A stretch of DNA of 64,000 nucleotides from Anaerolineae bacterium (GTDB taxonomy: Bacteria > Chloroflexota > Anaerolineae > Aggregatilineales > UBA3940), in assembly GCA_016926255.1 (NCBI GenBank), contig JAFGOY010000011.1, positions 62,001 to 126,000 of the forward strand, written 5' to 3'. Below, one piece after another: positions 39,937 to 48,322 of the stretch (its first letter is position 1; every line of letters starts with the position of its first letter). Made by a program: the position numbers and the translations under genes. The notes under the pieces were generated by a model. It was not told the DNA's origin and made no database searches. It saw only the letters and a program-made list of their open reading frames with translations.

Positions 39937-39964
39937 ATGCCGACAATCACATTATGAAAATCGA

Positions 39965-39988
39965 CGAGGCGCAACAGCGCCTCGTTTT
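39965..39988 (+). terminator. Intrinsic terminator of the giant gene
   Basis: A perfect 8-bp stem, CGAGGCGC / GCGCCTCG, with an AACA loop is followed by TTTT, 29 bases after the giant gene's stop. Four A residues precede it on the other side (39957-39960), so it may also stop transcription from the convergent recombinase gene. Confidence 0.9.
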
Positions 39989-40078
39989 AATTCCCCTCTA
40001 TGAATATCTCTCGCTGCTCTCTCACAGTTCACCAGGGCCGTTTTAAGGCGGTTTTGCCCGCTTCGGGTAATCTGGGGC

Positions 40079-41155
40079 TTAAAAGCCTTTGACCCCCTTG
40101 TTGGCAACCTTCGAATCTTCGACATAGCGGCGCGGCATGGTCAGGCTGTTCCATCCGCCCGCTTCCTGCAAGGCGAAGGGGTCGGTGCCGCTTCGGGCGG
40201 CGTGGGTGGCCCAGTAGTGTCGACAGTCGTGGGCGCTCAACCCCGCGATGCCGATCTGCTTTCCCAGGTAGCGCACCCGCTTGGTGATCGCCCGCTCGGT
40301 CATCCCGGCACTGGTCAGTTCCCCGCCTTTTCGACTGCTGCGCAGCAGCGGGCCTTTGTCGGGCGCATCTCCGCCCATCATATAGGCATAGGCGGTCCGG
40401 AGCGTGTTGGCGGTCAGGGTGTGAACCTGCTCCTTGTCAACCTTTGGACGGTAAAAGCGCAGTTCACCGGTTTTTAGATCGATGTTCTCTACCTTGATCA
40501 GCGCGACCTCACCGCAGCGGAGACCGTGTTCGAGCAGCAGGCACATCAGCAGCGCGTCACGCCGTCCCTGGGGCGTATCGGGCTGTTCGCGTAACTGCAC
40601 AGCTTGTTCGTGTGACAGGCGGGTCGGCTCTGACTTCTTATCACCAACACGGGTGACCCGCCGTTTCTGGTCGACGCGCTTGCTTTCTTTGTGGCTGAAC
40701 CCGGTGACCGTTCTGATCATGGCGTGTTCGGAGCCATCAATTGCCCCGGCCTTGAACGCCAGCCCTGCATATGTCTTGACGGTCGACAGGCGAACATTGA
40801 CGCTGCCGACCGCGTAGCCGCCGGAGAGCATCCAGCGCTTGAAGCCCTCGACGATGCCCCAGGTCATCCCGTTCCAGGCATCGGGATCGGTTTGCAGTGC
40901 ATCTGAATTGATCGGCACCCCGGCGTCGTTGAGAAAATCGGCAAACAGGCGGAGATCGGCTTTCTGGCGGCGGAGCGTGTTTTCGGCGCGACGGCTGACG
41001 TAGTCGGCGAAAACGCCCTGCGCGGCGGCGAAGTTGGCCGCACGCCCGGCCTGGTGCAGCGCGAAGTTCTCGTATGGGGTCGCCGTGGCGAGCGACTTTT
41101 CCTCTTCGACGATTTCTCCGTGTATGATCATGTCATCGGATGGTGAAGTGGTCAT
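40079..41155 (-). CDS. Tyrosine recombinase (XerC/D-like integrase)
   Basis: The 358-residue protein has an N-terminal SAM-like core-binding domain (about 45-140) and a C-terminal catalytic domain with the complete active site: Arg213 (GLRCGE), Lys238, His309 and Arg312 (HDCRH), Trp335 in the second His/Trp position, and the nucleophile Tyr344 (RRYVED). It should therefore be catalytically competent for site-specific strand exchange. A TTGACA-17-TAATAT promoter lies 63-91 bases upstream. No Shine-Dalgarno is evident before the ATG. It converges on the giant gene and diverges from nurA. No attachment-site duplication, tRNA or excisionase was found, so this may be a resident recombinase rather than a prophage integrase; its target is unknown. 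Confidence 0.92.
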   Translation of the reverse strand: MTTSPSDDMIIHGEIVEEEKSLATATPYENFALHQAGRAANFAAAQGVFADYVSRRAENTLRRQKADLRLFADFLNDAGVPINSDALQTDPDAWNGMTWGIVEGFKRWMLSGGYAVGSVNVRLSTVKTYAGLAFKAGAIDGSEHAMIRTVTGFSHKESKRVDQKRRVTRVGDKKSEPTRLSHEQAVQLREQPDTPQGRRDALLMCLLLEHGLRCGEVALIKVENIDLKTGELRFYRPKVDKEQVHTLTANTLRTAYAYMMGGDAPDKGPLLRSSRKGGELTSAGMTERAITKRVRYLGKQIGIAGLSAHDCRHYWATHAARSGTDPFALQEAGGWNSLTMPRRYVEDSKVANKGVKGF

Positions 41156-41217
41156 AAAAAGGCGCTTTCTGCTGGAAATTGGATTTTGGTTCCGATTTGT
41201 TTAAATAATCAGCACTG

Positions 41218-41246
41218 ATATTATTACGATACAATCAGGTTGTCAA
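41218..41246 (-). promoter_or_regulatory. Promoter of the tyrosine recombinase gene
   Basis: On the minus strand, TTGACA (41246-41241), a 17-bp spacer and TAATAT (41223-41218) make a near-consensus sigma-70-type promoter. Transcription would start near 41211, giving a leader of about 55 bases. Confidence 0.75.
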
Positions 41247-41269
41247 GCGCATATTTTCGTCCGGGCGGC

Positions 41270-41298
41270 TTGCCAGCTTAGAACGCGCGTGCTATCCT
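41270..41298 (+). promoter_or_regulatory. Promoter of the nurA cassette
   Basis: TTGCCA (41270-41275), a 17-bp spacer and TATCCT (41293-41298) lie upstream of nurA. The predicted start near 41305 falls at the beginning of the palindromic element, so the mRNA would begin with that hairpin. Confidence 0.55.
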
Positions 41299-41302
41299 AA
41301 GA

Positions 41303-41340
41303 TTCTATCCGTAAACTCGCTTCGCTCGTTTCGGATAGAA
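41303..41340 (+). repeat. Palindromic element, copy 1 (nurA leader)
   Basis: The arms TTCTATCCG and CGGATAGAA (9 bp, perfect) and the inner arms AAAC/GTTT enclose TCGCTTCGCTC. A related element lies at 61423-61463 with the same core, AACTCGCTKCGCTCRTT. It is not followed by a T-tract, so it is a leader hairpin or dispersed repeat rather than a plain terminator. Confidence 0.75.
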
Positions 41341-41369
41341 GATCGATATGGGAAGACAGGGAGATTGCT

Positions 41370-42593
41370 GTGACACTTGAATTTCACAAACTGACTCCAC
41401 AGATCGAGCGTATGGGGGAATACTTCATCGGGCAGGAGGAAGACACGCGAGATAAACTTGCCCTGGCGCTGGAACTGCTGGCCCAGTATACCGATGGTTC
41501 GCTTCTGCCGATGATCCACGAGCGCGTACAGGACGCGGTTAATAAAGACGCAGGATATCGCGGCGCAAAACCCCTCGACGAGCCGATTGCCGACGCATAC
41601 AATCCGGCCCTGCTCCCCGAATCGGCGACCATCGTGGCGACTGACGGTTCCCAGGTTCCGCCCGACCGGCATGGTGCGGCAGAATATTACGTGATCAACA
41701 CTGGGACGATTGTTGTCTGTCATGGAACTGGCGAGCCGCCGATCATTTCCAGCGATCCGCACCTGTTCTACGAAAATGAATATATGCGCATAGAAGGCTG
41801 GGGAGCTACCAATGCATCGACCGTCGCGGCGCGGCGAACGGTCGCCGAGATGGCGGCACTGGCAGAAGGAACCTGGGGGCAGCGCAGCGAACCACGCCCG
41901 CTGATCGCGCTGCTCGACAACCCACTGCTGTTGATCGGTATGGGGGTCGAAGTGCCCGACCGCGATCAACTAAAGGCGCTTTACTTCGATGCGATGACCC
42001 GGCTGCTCGATGTCGGTGCCGGGCTTGCCGGATACACCGACCGACCGCGCAGCCGGTACGTGGTCGGTTTGCTGCACCTGATGGACCTTCACAACCGGTC
42101 GGTCGATATCACACGGAAGGTGCTGTCCAATGATGGCCGGTTGGAGGGATTGTTCGATACGGCAATTTACAGCACAATCCTTCCGCCGGGGACTCGTTCG
42201 GCGTTGTTCGTGCAGATGTCACCACTTAACAAGGAATTCAAGTACAGCGGCGGCGATACGCACGAGATCGCCTTCTTTTACATGAATGTTGCAGCCGAAG
42301 GACGTCCGCCAAAACTGGCGCGAGTCGAGGTGCCAATGTGGGTTGCAGAGAATCGCGGGTTGATCGCCGAGATGCAGGTATTGATCTACCATCAATGCGG
42401 GCAGGTCGTCTCGCGCTACCCGTATGTACTGACCCGTGCGCATGAACTGGCGATCATCAAGCACGACGAAGCTATCCAACTCGACACAATGGTGCGGGTG
42501 ACCCTGACACGCTGCGGCCTGGAAGCCACCGAAAGCGAGAAGCAGTCGGGGAAGAACGCTGTATCGGGGAAAAAGACCCGGTTTGAACTCTAA
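41370..42593 (+). CDS. nurA: NurA-domain 5'-3' nuclease
   Basis: The 407-residue protein matches the NurA nuclease pattern. There is an Asp-Gly-Ser motif at residues 92-94 (ATDGSQ), a second acidic motif at Asp183 (LIALLDNPLLL), and the C-terminal block YPYVLTRAHE from residue 350. In characterised archaeal systems NurA works with the HerA translocase to resect DNA ends. The start is a GTG at 41370 preceded by AGGGAG. It is the first gene of a same-strand cassette: 19 bases to the next gene, then 11 bases to herA. The leader carries a palindromic hairpin. The family call is firm; whether the cassette serves repair or anti-phage defence cannot be told from the sequence. Confidence 0.88.
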   Translation: MTLEFHKLTPQIERMGEYFIGQEEDTRDKLALALELLAQYTDGSLLPMIHERVQDAVNKDAGYRGAKPLDEPIADAYNPALLPESATIVATDGSQVPPDRHGAAEYYVINTGTIVVCHGTGEPPIISSDPHLFYENEYMRIEGWGATNASTVAARRTVAEMAALAEGTWGQRSEPRPLIALLDNPLLLIGMGVEVPDRDQLKALYFDAMTRLLDVGAGLAGYTDRPRSRYVVGLLHLMDLHNRSVDITRKVLSNDGRLEGLFDTAIYSTILPPGTRSALFVQMSPLNKEFKYSGGDTHEIAFFYMNVAAEGRPPKLARVEVPMWVAENRGLIAEMQVLIYHQCGQVVSRYPYVLTRAHELAIIKHDEAIQLDTMVRVTLTRCGLEATESEKQSGKNAVSGKKTRFEL

Positions 42594-42612
42594 GGTGTGA
42601 AAGGGAACACAT

Positions 42613-43221
42613 ATGGCTGACGAATGGGACAATCCGATCGGATATGTGCTGCGGGCCAGCACCGCCGGGTTTTCCGCCGGGGCGCGGGTTTTGGATATCG
42701 ATAAACCGGCTTTTGGCATGATCGTGCAGACTCGACCCTCCCCGGCCAACCGTGAGGTTGTTTACGGGTTGATGTACGACATTCACATCGACGACGACCC
42801 GCTGATCAGGCAGCTTGTGCTGGCCGACGCGGTCAGCGCGGAGACGATCAGCGACCAGCGGCATCATCGCATTGTGCCGCTGGAAATGAGTGTTCTGGCG
42901 ATTGGGTTCCGCGATTATGACGACGCGGTGCGCCACGCCCTGCCGCCGCGTCCGCCACTGAGCCTCGATCCGGTTTACGTCTGCACGCCTGACGAAATTC
43001 GCGAGGTGACAGCCCGTTTCGATTTCTTCCGTATGGTGCTGGGTGCGTCACAGGTGCCGGGTGAACAGCTATTAGCGGCCACGCTGTTGATTGCCGCGCA
43101 AACACTGCCTGAAAACGATCAATACAACTTTCTGGTCGAGGCAGGGCGTGAAGCCGCCCGCCTGTTAAGTGGCGACGCGGCCCGGCTCGATTATCTCTTG
43201 AAACTGATCTACCCGGCCTAG
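42613..43221 (+). CDS. Unrecognised protein between nurA and herA
   Basis: The 202-residue protein has no family I can name with certainty. It starts at an ATG behind AAAGGG. The first ~100 residues (IGYVLRASTAGFSAGARV, then FGMIVQTR) look like the small beta-barrel (HAS-barrel) found at the N terminus of HerA-type ATPases. The remaining ~100 residues are mainly helical. No catalytic motif, signal peptide or membrane segment is seen. Its position, tightly packed between the nuclease and the translocase genes, suggests a third subunit or adaptor of the HerA-NurA complex; this is inference from context. Confidence 0.8.
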   Translation: MADEWDNPIGYVLRASTAGFSAGARVLDIDKPAFGMIVQTRPSPANREVVYGLMYDIHIDDDPLIRQLVLADAVSAETISDQRHHRIVPLEMSVLAIGFRDYDDAVRHALPPRPPLSLDPVYVCTPDEIREVTARFDFFRMVLGASQVPGEQLLAATLLIAAQTLPENDQYNFLVEAGREAARLLSGDAARLDYLLKLIYPA

Positions 43222-43232
43222 AGGAAGATGAT

Positions 43233-44891
43233 ATGGCGAAAAAAGCTGCAAATGAACTGGATCAATTTTTCGGGGTGCGCTCGCCGCGATTGGGTGTGGT
43301 CACCGGCGGATCGCTCAACCGGGGGCTGGATGTCCGGCTCGACCCGGATGTCGATGTCGAAATGCTGGCGGTTGGCCGTTACGTGGTCGTCCATGCCCAA
43401 CACAAGCGCTTTTTCTGCATGATCACCGATATCAGCCTGGACAATACCAACGTTCAGATCACGATGACCCCGCCCGATGTGCAGTCGAACCCGTACCTGG
43501 CCGATGTCTACCGGGGAACAACCACCTTTGCCACGATTCACATCGCCCCGATGCTGATCATCGGTGAAAACAACACGGTCGAGCCGGTGCGCACCATTCC
43601 CCCACACTTCCAGGAAGTGTGGACAGCCACCGAGCGCGACATCAACGACGTGTTCGGCGACGAGGACGAGAATCACTTCAACATCGGGTCGCCGCTGGAA
43701 CTGCTCGATACGCAGGTGAACGTCAACCTGAAACGGCTGACCGAGCGCTCGGTGGGGGTTTTCGGCAAGAGCGGCACCGGCAAGAGCTATCTGACCCGCG
43801 TGCTGCTTTCGGGGATTATCGCCCGGAACGCGGCGGTCAACCTCGTCTTCGATATGCACAACGACTACGGCTGGACGGTTTTTAATGAGGAGGGACTGCA
43901 GGACAAGGGTCTCAAGCAGTTATTTATGTCAAAAGTGGCGATTTTCACGCTGGATGAAGAATCTTCGCGGCGAAGACAGGCAAAAACCGATTTCGTCGTC
44001 CAACTGGCATACAGCGATATCGAGCCGCAGGACCTGGCGGCGCTCAGGCAAACAATGGACCTCTCCGATACGATGCTCGACGCGGCTTACCGGCTGCGGC
44101 AGATGTGGGGACGCGGCTGGATTCAACAGCTTCTGACCGCCGAGCCGGACTTGATCGAAGACCTGATTAACACTACGACGATCAACGGCGCGGCCCTGAG
44201 CGCGCTGATCCGCCGCCTGGAACGCTTCAAGCGGTTCGATTTCATCGTGCCGGAAAAAGTCGACGATTCAGTGCAGGCGATTCTCAATATGCTGGAACAG
44301 GGAATGCATGTCATCCTGGAATTCGGGCGCTATGGTAACAACCTGACTGCCTACATCCTGGTCGCCAACTACCTGACACGCCGAATCCGGGAGCGGTACG
44401 TGGAGCGAATCGAGGCATCGCTGGGCGACGAGAGCAAGCAGCCGCCGCAGCTATTGATCACCATCGAGGAGGCGCACAAGTTCCTCGATCCACAGATCGC
44501 CCGGCAGACGATCTTCGGGACGATTGCCCGCGAACTGCGCAAGTACAAAGTGACGCTGCTGGTCGTCGATCAGCGGCCCAGCGCCATCGACGAGGAAGTG
44601 ATGTCGCAGATCGGGACGCGGGTCACGGCGCTGCTCGACAACGAGCGTGACATCAGCGCGGTGCTGATGGGCGTCAGCGGGGCGCAGGGACTGCGCGAGG
44701 TGCTGGCCCGGCTCGATACGCGCCAGCAGGCGATTGTGCTCGGCCACGCCGTGCCGATGCCGGTGGTGATCAAGACCCGGTCGTATGATGCGGCGTTCTA
44801 TGCGGCGATGACCGGGATTATCAAGGGAAAGGGCGTCAAAAAGGGCGGAAAAGCCCTGTATGGCGACGAGGATTTCGAGGGGTTTGACTGA
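43233..44891 (+). CDS. herA: HerA-like DNA translocase/ATPase
   Basis: The 552-residue protein has a HAS-barrel-like N terminus (about 15-90) followed by a RecA/FtsK-superfamily ATPase. Walker A is GKSGTGKS at residues 178-185 and Walker B is LLITIEE at 407-413, followed by the HerA-typical AHKFLD. A C-terminal region contains 'VVDQRPSAIDEEVMSQIGT', as in HerA/VirB4-like ATPases. HerA forms a hexameric ring that translocates DNA and stimulates NurA. GAGGAAG precedes the ATG at 43233. It is the last gene of the cassette; a strong hairpin without a T-tract follows the stop. Confidence 0.9.
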   Translation: MAKKAANELDQFFGVRSPRLGVVTGGSLNRGLDVRLDPDVDVEMLAVGRYVVVHAQHKRFFCMITDISLDNTNVQITMTPPDVQSNPYLADVYRGTTTFATIHIAPMLIIGENNTVEPVRTIPPHFQEVWTATERDINDVFGDEDENHFNIGSPLELLDTQVNVNLKRLTERSVGVFGKSGTGKSYLTRVLLSGIIARNAAVNLVFDMHNDYGWTVFNEEGLQDKGLKQLFMSKVAIFTLDEESSRRRQAKTDFVVQLAYSDIEPQDLAALRQTMDLSDTMLDAAYRLRQMWGRGWIQQLLTAEPDLIEDLINTTTINGAALSALIRRLERFKRFDFIVPEKVDDSVQAILNMLEQGMHVILEFGRYGNNLTAYILVANYLTRRIRERYVERIEASLGDESKQPPQLLITIEEAHKFLDPQIARQTIFGTIARELRKYKVTLLVVDQRPSAIDEEVMSQIGTRVTALLDNERDISAVLMGVSGAQGLREVLARLDTRQQAIVLGHAVPMPVVIKTRSYDAAFYAAMTGIIKGKGVKKGGKALYGDEDFEGFD

Positions 44892-44901
44892 GCAGGCCAA
44901 T

Positions 44902-44921
44902 CCCGGCGCTGAAGCACCGGG
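44902..44921 (+). repeat. Hairpin downstream of herA
   Basis: CCCGG-C-GCT-GA-AGC-A-CCGGG forms an 8-bp interrupted stem directly after herA. There is no run of T after it, so it is either a weak or factor-dependent terminator, an mRNA-stabilising stem or a REP-like repeat. A second near-palindrome, GGATAGCTGTCC, follows at 44930-44941. Confidence 0.5.
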
Positions 44922-44988
44922 CTAAAAATGGATAGCTGTCCGGTGGTGACTGGGATATGAAGCTGTCCAAACTTATGGGAAGTTTTTT

Positions 44989-46140
44989 ATGAAGCTCGTA
45001 TTCTGGCAGGGATTTGATCATTACTGGCAAAAGGAGTCACACCGTCTGAACCGGTTTGGATCGCATGTTTCAAGTGACGAAAGCAATTCAGGCCTGCATC
45101 TTACCTTTACAAGCAGCATGCTGATCGGGCGCTTCCCGCATGACATTGCACATATTTACAGCCTTGTCGATCTGATCGACGTGCCTACCGGCCAACAGAT
45201 CGAGGGTGAAGCCACCTTTGAGGTCGAGGGGAAGCTGGGTAAACTGGCCGAAGTGCGTGGTGAGAAAATCGAGGTGACGCTGCCGGGAAATCTTACCGGT
45301 GCGCCTGTGCTGCGCGGATTCGACATCGAGGCGTTGAATTATCCACACGGCTTTCACACACGGGGATTCGGATTTCTGCTGGATGATATTGAACTCACCG
45401 CCGGATCGGATCAGACGGTCGTATCGTTCGTGCCAAAGATATTCATGCACCCGGCGAAAAGCCCTGATCCCTTTACCGACCCGGATCGCTTCGTGTGGCG
45501 GGTGATGCCGTTCCCCAGGAACATCGAGCCGCATACGCCTTCTGAGTTCAAATACAGGATGACTCTGTACTATGCGGTGATAGCCGCCGATAACGACCAG
45601 GTAAAGATTACTATCCCCGCTGGAGAGCGCCAGGTCAAGCTGGAGCATTACGCCCGTCGAAGATCGCCCCGTGCGGCGGCCTACAATCTTCAGGGGGCGG
45701 GCGGCGGGGAATATCCGATGGCGGCGCTGGGGATTCGTGGCTTCAGGTGGGAACTCCGCGACTGGGAGCGCACGGTTCATAATGGCCGCTACCTGCGGAA
45801 ACTCGGCTGCCTGATCGACGGGTTGAGCTATGGCCCGGACTCCGGCGAGATGAGCTACAACGCCCGGATGGATTTTAGCAACGGGCGGCGCAGGCAGGAT
45901 TCGGAGCCGCGATTCATCTGGGGGCGGGTCGTCCGCGTGTATCGGCGCTTCTCGAACATCGAAAAAGAGGCAAAGCGGCGCACCTATCGCACGAGCTACG
46001 GCTTTCATGCCGTTCACACGCTTTACCCCGTACTGTTCCAGTTCCGGAAAGCAGTTGATCCTGTCTATCCCGTTGCGAGGTTGTATAATCGCATCGACAA
46101 GGCCGTGACCGTGCAAAGTGAAATCATTCTACCGAAATAG
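44989..46140 (+). CDS. Protein of unknown function
   Basis: The 383-residue protein is unrecognised. It starts at an ATG preceded by GGGAAG and ends 11 bases before the next gene. It has no signal peptide or hydrophobic segment. The first ~230 residues alternate short strands and turns, consistent with a beta-sandwich or jelly-roll ('FHTRGFGFLLDDIEL', 'FVWRVMPFPRN'). The C-terminal third is rich in Arg, Lys and Tyr (RRRQDSEPRFIWGRVVRVYR, then EKEAKRRTYRTSYGFHAVH), which could bind nucleic acid or phospholipid. Linked position with the rRNA methyltransferase suggests co-transcription, not necessarily a shared function. Confidence 0.8.
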   Translation: MKLVFWQGFDHYWQKESHRLNRFGSHVSSDESNSGLHLTFTSSMLIGRFPHDIAHIYSLVDLIDVPTGQQIEGEATFEVEGKLGKLAEVRGEKIEVTLPGNLTGAPVLRGFDIEALNYPHGFHTRGFGFLLDDIELTAGSDQTVVSFVPKIFMHPAKSPDPFTDPDRFVWRVMPFPRNIEPHTPSEFKYRMTLYYAVIAADNDQVKITIPAGERQVKLEHYARRRSPRAAAYNLQGAGGGEYPMAALGIRGFRWELRDWERTVHNGRYLRKLGCLIDGLSYGPDSGEMSYNARMDFSNGRRRQDSEPRFIWGRVVRVYRRFSNIEKEAKRRTYRTSYGFHAVHTLYPVLFQFRKAVDPVYPVARLYNRIDKAVTVQSEIILPK

Positions 46141-46151
46141 AGAGAACAAAA

Positions 46152-47366
46152 ATGCCCAAAAGTGGCGTGATCATTCTGAAACAGGGGCGTGAGAAATCGG
46201 CCCTGAACTTCCACCCCTGGATATTCTCCGGAGCAATCGATACCAAACGCACTAATCAGCACGAGATCGAAAACGGTGCACTGGTCGAGGTGCGGGACTA
46301 TCAGGGTCAGTTCGTCGGGCGGGGCATATTCAACATCGATTCGGCGATCCGGGTGCGGCTGTTGAGTTGGGATCAGAACGAGGCAATTGGCCCCGCGTGG
46401 TGGCGGGTGCGGTTGGCGCAGGCGATTGCTGCACGGCAGACACTGGCCGAACGCGACGACCTGAGCACGTATCGATTGGTCAATGCCGAGAGCGACGGGC
46501 TGCCCGGCCTGATCGTCGACCGGTATGGCGATTTTCTGGTGGTACAGTTCCTCACGCTGGGCGTCGAGGTGCGGAAAGAGATGATCATCGAGGCGCTGTC
46601 CGACCTGATCAAGCCGCTGGGAATCTACGAGCGCAGTGATGTCGATGTGCGGCAGAAGGAAGGGTTAGATGAGTCGGTTGGCCTGCTGTGGGGTGACCCC
46701 CTGCCTGAACGGGTCGAGATTGTGGAATACGGTGTGCGTTACCCGGTCGATATCCTCCAGGGGCACAAGACCGGCTTTTACCTCGACCAGCGCGACAGTC
46801 GGCACTGGCTGCTGACCAGCCCGCTGGTCGGAGGGCGGGACGTGCTCAACTGCTTCGCGTTTACGGGCGGATTCGGCGTGTGTGCGGCGCTCAACGGGGC
46901 GGCTTCGGTGGTGAACGTCGACTCGTCGCAGCCCGCGCTCGATATCGCCCGCGAGACGATGTCGATCAATGGATTAGAGAGCGGCGACGCGACATATGTC
47001 AATGCGGATGTGTTTGCCCAACTACGCGAGTACCGGGAGGCAGAACGCGAATTCGACCTGATCATCCTCGATCCGCCGAAGTTCGCCCACAGCGCGAAGC
47101 AGGTCGAAAAAGCCTCGCGCGGGTACAAGGATATCAACATGCTGGCCTTTCAATTATTGAGGCCGGGTGGATTACTGGCGACGTTTTCCTGCTCCGGGCA
47201 GGTGTCGCCGGACTTATTCCAGAAGATCGTATTCGGGGCGAGCGCCGACGCCGGGGTGCAGGCGCAGATCATCAAGTGGCTGGCGCAACCGGAGGACCAC
47301 CCGGTGCTGCTGTCATTCCCGGAAGGGCGTTATTTGAAGGGGTTGATCTGCCGGGTGATGCGGTAA
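46152..47366 (+). CDS. RlmI-like 23S rRNA methyltransferase
   Basis: The 404-residue protein has the architecture of the RlmI family: an N-terminal PUA domain (about 5-75, HPWIFSGAID), a linking EEHEA-like domain with 'DGLPGLIVDRYGDFLVVQ', and a class I SAM-dependent methyltransferase fold. Motif I is NCFAFTGGFG just after Asp230. The catalytic-loop motif is DPPKF at 307-311. 'FSCSG' occurs near the end. The family makes 5-methylcytosine in 23S rRNA; RlmI of E. coli acts at C1962, but the site here is inferred only. AGAGAG lies before the ATG. It ends 8 bases from the convergent MscS gene. Confidence 0.88.
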   Translation: MPKSGVIILKQGREKSALNFHPWIFSGAIDTKRTNQHEIENGALVEVRDYQGQFVGRGIFNIDSAIRVRLLSWDQNEAIGPAWWRVRLAQAIAARQTLAERDDLSTYRLVNAESDGLPGLIVDRYGDFLVVQFLTLGVEVRKEMIIEALSDLIKPLGIYERSDVDVRQKEGLDESVGLLWGDPLPERVEIVEYGVRYPVDILQGHKTGFYLDQRDSRHWLLTSPLVGGRDVLNCFAFTGGFGVCAALNGAASVVNVDSSQPALDIARETMSINGLESGDATYVNADVFAQLREYREAEREFDLIILDPPKFAHSAKQVEKASRGYKDINMLAFQLLRPGGLLATFSCSGQVSPDLFQKIVFGASADAGVQAQIIKWLAQPEDHPVLLSFPEGRYLKGLICRVMR

Positions 47367-47374
47367 GGCAATCA

Positions 47375-48322
47375 TCAATTGCGGTCATCACTCACGGCAG
47401 CTATACGCGCTGGCCTCGGATTATCGCCACCCGGACGGCTCGGCCAGCCTTCCCGCTGCAAGGCCCGATCACCATCTGTTTCTTCCGTCTGATCGTGAAA
47501 GAGCACCTGATAAGTTGTATAGGGCAGGTCAATACCTGCTTCAGTTAACGCCTGAATGACAGCTTCGATGATGTGCGCCTGCATGTTAACCACGTTGCTG
47601 CGAACCGAGGATGTCCACCAGCGGGCGCGAATGTTGATGCTGCTTGACGTTAATTCCCAGACAAATGCTTCTGGCTTCGGCTCCTTCAATGTAAAATCTA
47701 CTTCTTCGATTGTTTTGATAATCAACTGTTTGGCGAGTGAAATATCATCATTACACCCGATCCCGAAATCGTATTGAGAGCGGCGTATGGGGAAGGCCGT
47801 ATTAACCGTCACCGACTGCGTGAACAGGTCGGAATTGGGAATGACAACCAACCGGCCATCGTACATTTTTATCAGAGTCGCGCGGGTCTGAATATCCTGT
47901 ACGGTCCCTTCGTAGTCACGCACTACAATCTGATCACCGATCTTGAACGGCTGCGTAATAAACAGCAGAATCCCAGCCAGGAAATTCTGCAATATATCGC
48001 GGAAGGCAAATCCAATCGCTACGCCGCCTATGCCCAGCGTCTCAATCACTTGGGCAGCGGTAAAATTCGGGTAGATAATCGGCAGTGACACCAGCGCTCC
48101 GATCAGGATGATCACGGCACGTGTCAGGCGGCCCAGGACAAGTGAGGCGGTGGGTGGCATATTGGTCTGTTCTGAAATGCGCTGCACAAGACGTTTCAAC
48201 AGACTGGCTGCGATAAAAAATACGGCAAAGACAATAATTGCAACAATCAGGTTTGGCAGTTGTTCAATGATACTCAGAATCATCGACCTGACTTTATCAA
48301 TAGCCGGTGTAAGATCAAACAT
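47375..48322 (-). CDS. MscS-family mechanosensitive ion channel
   Basis: The 315-residue protein has an N-terminal hydrophobic helix (about 20-42), a second (68-87) and the pore-lining helix with the Gly/Ala-rich signature GIGGVAIGFAFRDILQNFLAG. An MscS beta domain follows (PFKIGDQIVVRDYEGTVQDI, then VVIPNSDLF) and then an alpha/beta cytoplasmic domain. These channels release solutes on hypo-osmotic shock. GGGAG precedes the ATG at 48322. The last ~30 residues are Arg/Pro/Asp-rich and probably disordered. It lies 81 bases downstream of the degenerate recombinase gene on the same strand. Confidence 0.92.
   Translation of the reverse strand: MFDLTPAIDKVRSMILSIIEQLPNLIVAIIVFAVFFIAASLLKRLVQRISEQTNMPPTASLVLGRLTRAVIILIGALVSLPIIYPNFTAAQVIETLGIGGVAIGFAFRDILQNFLAGILLFITQPFKIGDQIVVRDYEGTVQDIQTRATLIKMYDGRLVVIPNSDLFTQSVTVNTAFPIRRSQYDFGIGCNDDISLAKQLIIKTIEEVDFTLKEPKPEAFVWELTSSSINIRARWWTSSVRSNVVNMQAHIIEAVIQALTEAGIDLPYTTYQVLFHDQTEETDGDRALQREGWPSRPGGDNPRPARIAAVSDDRN

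Noticed and set aside
7576-39228. Long antisense frames opposite the giant gene (for example 7576-9312, 15247-16977, 30070-31998, 37366-39228, minus strand)
   Set aside because: They mirror the GC-rich, periodic coding of the giant gene: monotonous Ala/Val/Asp/Ile-rich products, no ribosome-binding sites and no recognisable domains. They are shadows.
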